From JBJXFK01 sp046155505 (GTDB lineage Bacteria; Planctomycetota; Phycisphaerae; UBA1845; Fen-1342): DNA of 24,282 nucleotides. Shown one piece after another: positions 22,747 to 24,282 of this stretch. Under the pieces are notes generated by a model. The model was not told where the DNA came from, made no database searches, and worked only from the letters and a program-made list of their open reading frames with translations. The DNA is taken from NCBI GenBank assembly GCA_046155505.1, contig JBJXFK010000169.1:1-24282 (forward strand), written 5' to 3'. How positions within the stretch are numbered: the first letter of the stretch is position 1; each line of letters opens with the position of its first letter. Made by a program: the position numbers and the translations under genes.

Positions 22747-22819
22747 GATGGACGTTTTACATTCCGTGCGCGCACATCGCAATTTGCGTTCCCGACGCGT
22801 ATCGGCCGCTCGCCACCCA

Positions 22820-22862
22820 CCAACTGAAGTTGGGGGCATGTGCCGGTCGGCTGAAGCCGACC
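22820..22862. repeat. Tandem pair of TGAA-loop hairpins (REP-like)
   Basis: Two stems share the same loop: CCAAC-TGAA-GTTGG (22820-22833) and GGTCGGC-TGAA-GCCGACC (22845-22862). They lie in the divergent spacer between the LD-carboxypeptidase gene and dinB (22747-22976), otherwise without a gene. The shared design with different stem sequences points to a dispersed palindromic element. Confidence 0.6.
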
Positions 22863-22963
22863 AAAACACGTCTTCCGGCGCGCCTCGCAGATAGCGATTT
22901 TTCGTTGATCGCGTCTTCGCGCTTGGCAAGTCTCCCAGCGACTCAATCGTGCATACCGCTTGT

Positions 22964-22969
22964 TATCAT
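22964..22969 (+). promoter_or_regulatory. -10 box of dinB, leaderless
   Basis: TATCAT (5 of 6 to TATAAT) lies 7 nt before the dinB ATG, with no ribosome site in between. No LexA-type box is recognised near it. Confidence 0.45.
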
Positions 22970-22976
22970 CTGCGTC

Positions 22977-24167
22977 ATGCAGCTCCCGCGCGTCATCTTG
23001 CACCTCGACATGGACGCCTTCTTCGCCGCTGTTGAGCAGCGCGACGATCCTGCCCTGCGCGGCAGGCCCGTGCTCGTCGGCGGCGTCGGCGGGCGTGGCG
23101 TCGTCTCGACCGCCAGTTACGAAGCACGCAAATTCGGCTGTCGCAGCGCGATGCCCATGGCACAGGCCACGCGGCTCTGCCCGCAGGCCGTCGTCGTGCG
23201 CCCGCGGATGCAGGCGTACTCGGCCGTTTCGCATCAGGTCTTCGAAATTCTCGAACGCTTCACGCCGCTGGTCGAGCCGCTTTCGGTCGATGAGGCGTTT
23301 CTCGACGTGACCGGATCGCAACGGCTCTTTGGCGACGGCGAGACGATTGCGCGCGAGATTCGCCGACTGGTGCGCGAGACGACGCAACTCACCGCATCGG
23401 TCGGCGTCGCGCCGAGCAAGTTCATCGCCAAACTTGCCAGCGACTCAAACAAGCCCGACGGTTTGGTCGTCGTGCCGCCCGACGGGACGCTCGCGTTTCT
23501 CGATCCGCTGCCGATCGGGAGGCTGTGGGGCGTCGGGCCGGCGACCTTGCCGAAGTTCGACCAACTTGGCGTGCGCACGTTCGGCGATCTGCGCCGCAGT
23601 GACCCCGCCCGCGTGCGCAGCGTGCTCGGCGAGAGCGGCGATCACTTTCTTGCGCTCGTCAGCGGCGAGGACGATCGCGATGTCGTCCCCGACCGCGAGG
23701 CCAAGAGCATCAGCCACGAGACGACGTTCGCCGAAGATGTTGCCGATCGCGAATATCTGCGGGCAACGCTGCTGGAGCAGATCGATCAGGTTGCCGCACG
23801 GTTGCGGCGGCACGAGCGGCTGACCCGCGTGGTGGTGATGAAAATTCGCACGCCGGACTTTTCGACGTACACGCGGCGGACGACGCTCGATGCGGCGACC
23901 GACGTGACGGACCACCTGTGGCATCCGCTGGCGGAGTTGTTCGATACATGGATGAGCGAGCGGCGATCACGTGTGCGGCTAATTGGGGCGGGCGTGACGA
24001 ATCTGGTTGATCGACTTGGGCAGCAACTTTCACTCTTTGAATCGGCCGACGCGGCCAAGCGGCGGCAACTCGATGCAACGGTCGATGCGATTCGCGATCG
24101 CTTCGGCAAAGCGGCGATCGTCCGCGGGGCGAACGCGGAAATCGCCGAAGATGACCACGTTCGTTAG
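22977..24167 (+). CDS. dinB: DNA polymerase IV (Y family)
   Basis: Error-prone translesion DNA polymerase, 396 aa. The ATG at 22977 is chosen because the catalytic N-terminus VILHLDMDAFFAAVEQRDDP then begins at residue 6; the frame is open to 22830 but non-conserved. The second catalytic block SVDEAFLDVTGSQRLFG, the helix-hairpin-helix region (LWGVGPATLPKFDQLGVRTFGDL) and the little-finger domain (SISHETTFAEDV ... RVVVMKIRTPDFSTYTRRTTL) are complete. A sliding-clamp binding motif QQLSLFE sits near the C-terminus. It is transcribed alone, from a probable leaderless promoter. Length and motifs are normal, so it should be functional. Confidence 0.95.
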   Translation: MQLPRVILHLDMDAFFAAVEQRDDPALRGRPVLVGGVGGRGVVSTASYEARKFGCRSAMPMAQATRLCPQAVVVRPRMQAYSAVSHQVFEILERFTPLVEPLSVDEAFLDVTGSQRLFGDGETIAREIRRLVRETTQLTASVGVAPSKFIAKLASDSNKPDGLVVVPPDGTLAFLDPLPIGRLWGVGPATLPKFDQLGVRTFGDLRRSDPARVRSVLGESGDHFLALVSGEDDRDVVPDREAKSISHETTFAEDVADREYLRATLLEQIDQVAARLRRHERLTRVVVMKIRTPDFSTYTRRTTLDAATDVTDHLWHPLAELFDTWMSERRSRVRLIGAGVTNLVDRLGQQLSLFESADAAKRRQLDATVDAIRDRFGKAAIVRGANAEIAEDDHVR

Positions 24168-24216
24168 TTGTGCGGGGAACATCGGCTTCTGCGTTGGTTC
24201 GATGCCACGAAAACGA

Positions 24217-24266
24217 GCCTGCCGGCGAAATACTCCGCCGACAGGCCGCGTCGCCGGGTGGCGACG
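24217..24266 (+). other. Two adjacent stem-loops downstream of dinB
   Basis: Arms 24217-24227 / 24236-24246 pair at 10 of 11 positions with an 8-nt loop; arms 24249-24255 / 24260-24266 (CGTCGCC / GGCGACG) pair perfectly with a 4-nt loop. Neither has a T-run. They may define the 3' end of the dinB mRNA. Nothing else is seen from 24168 to the window end. Confidence 0.5.
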
Positions 24267-24282
24267 CCACGGTCAATTCGCT

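Noticed and set aside
1..24282. tRNA genes
   Set aside because: No T-arm/anticodon-arm combination recognised by eye; a tRNAscan run would settle it.

Overview
The window is GC-rich bacterial chromosome of Planctomycetota (Phycisphaerae-like) character. That assignment is an inference. It rests on the tad locus, a DUF4091/GH123 lipoprotein next to a Gfo/Idh/MocA-like protein, a heparinase-like exoprotein, an RpoD-related sigma factor with a divergent region 2.4, and ORF-dense antisense strands typical of high GC. There is no rRNA, tRNA, CRISPR array or IS element that I can support.

Positions 1-10870 (+ strand) hold most of a tad/cpa (Flp type IVc pilus) locus in one direction: prepilin peptidase (5' end outside the window), TadE-like pseudopilin, CpaB/RcpC, secretin CpaC/RcpA, a TadG-like protein with a von Willebrand A domain, TadZ/CpaE, TadA/CpaF ATPase, TadB and TadC. 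No Flp pilin gene is visible; it probably lies upstream. Genes are coupled by ATGA overlaps or preceded by GGAGG-type ribosome sites. Several longer gaps carry large stem-loops without U-tracts. tadC is bracketed by two elaborate inverted repeats built from short tandem units.

Positions 11062-14948 (- strand) are a two-gene operon: a degenerate Gfo/Idh/MocA-like protein followed, with an ATGA overlap, by a large DUF4091/GH123-like lipoprotein with a C-terminal CBM9-like domain. It runs convergent to tadC. Divergent from it, 17 bp away, a lipoprotein gene of unknown function is coupled by a GTGA overlap to purC (14966-16935).

Positions 16936-19806 hold a repeat-bearing spacer, a small unrecognised minus-strand gene and a secreted heparinase II/III-like protein. 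Positions 19807-20580 are non-coding and contain a candidate structured RNA ending in the only textbook intrinsic terminator of the window. Then follow a sigma-70 family factor, a YacG-type zinc protein, a convergent LD-carboxypeptidase (S66), and divergently dinB (DNA polymerase IV).

The most notable patterns are: apparently leaderless promoters (a -10 box 6-7 nt before ATG, no Shine-Dalgarno) at the stand-alone genes, against strong ribosome sites within the tad cluster; the structured intergenic elements of the tad cluster; the candidate ncRNA at about 20080-20261; and several family members lacking hallmark residues (TadZ P-loop lysines, the Gfo EKP motif, the Asp of the GH123 Asp-Glu pair).
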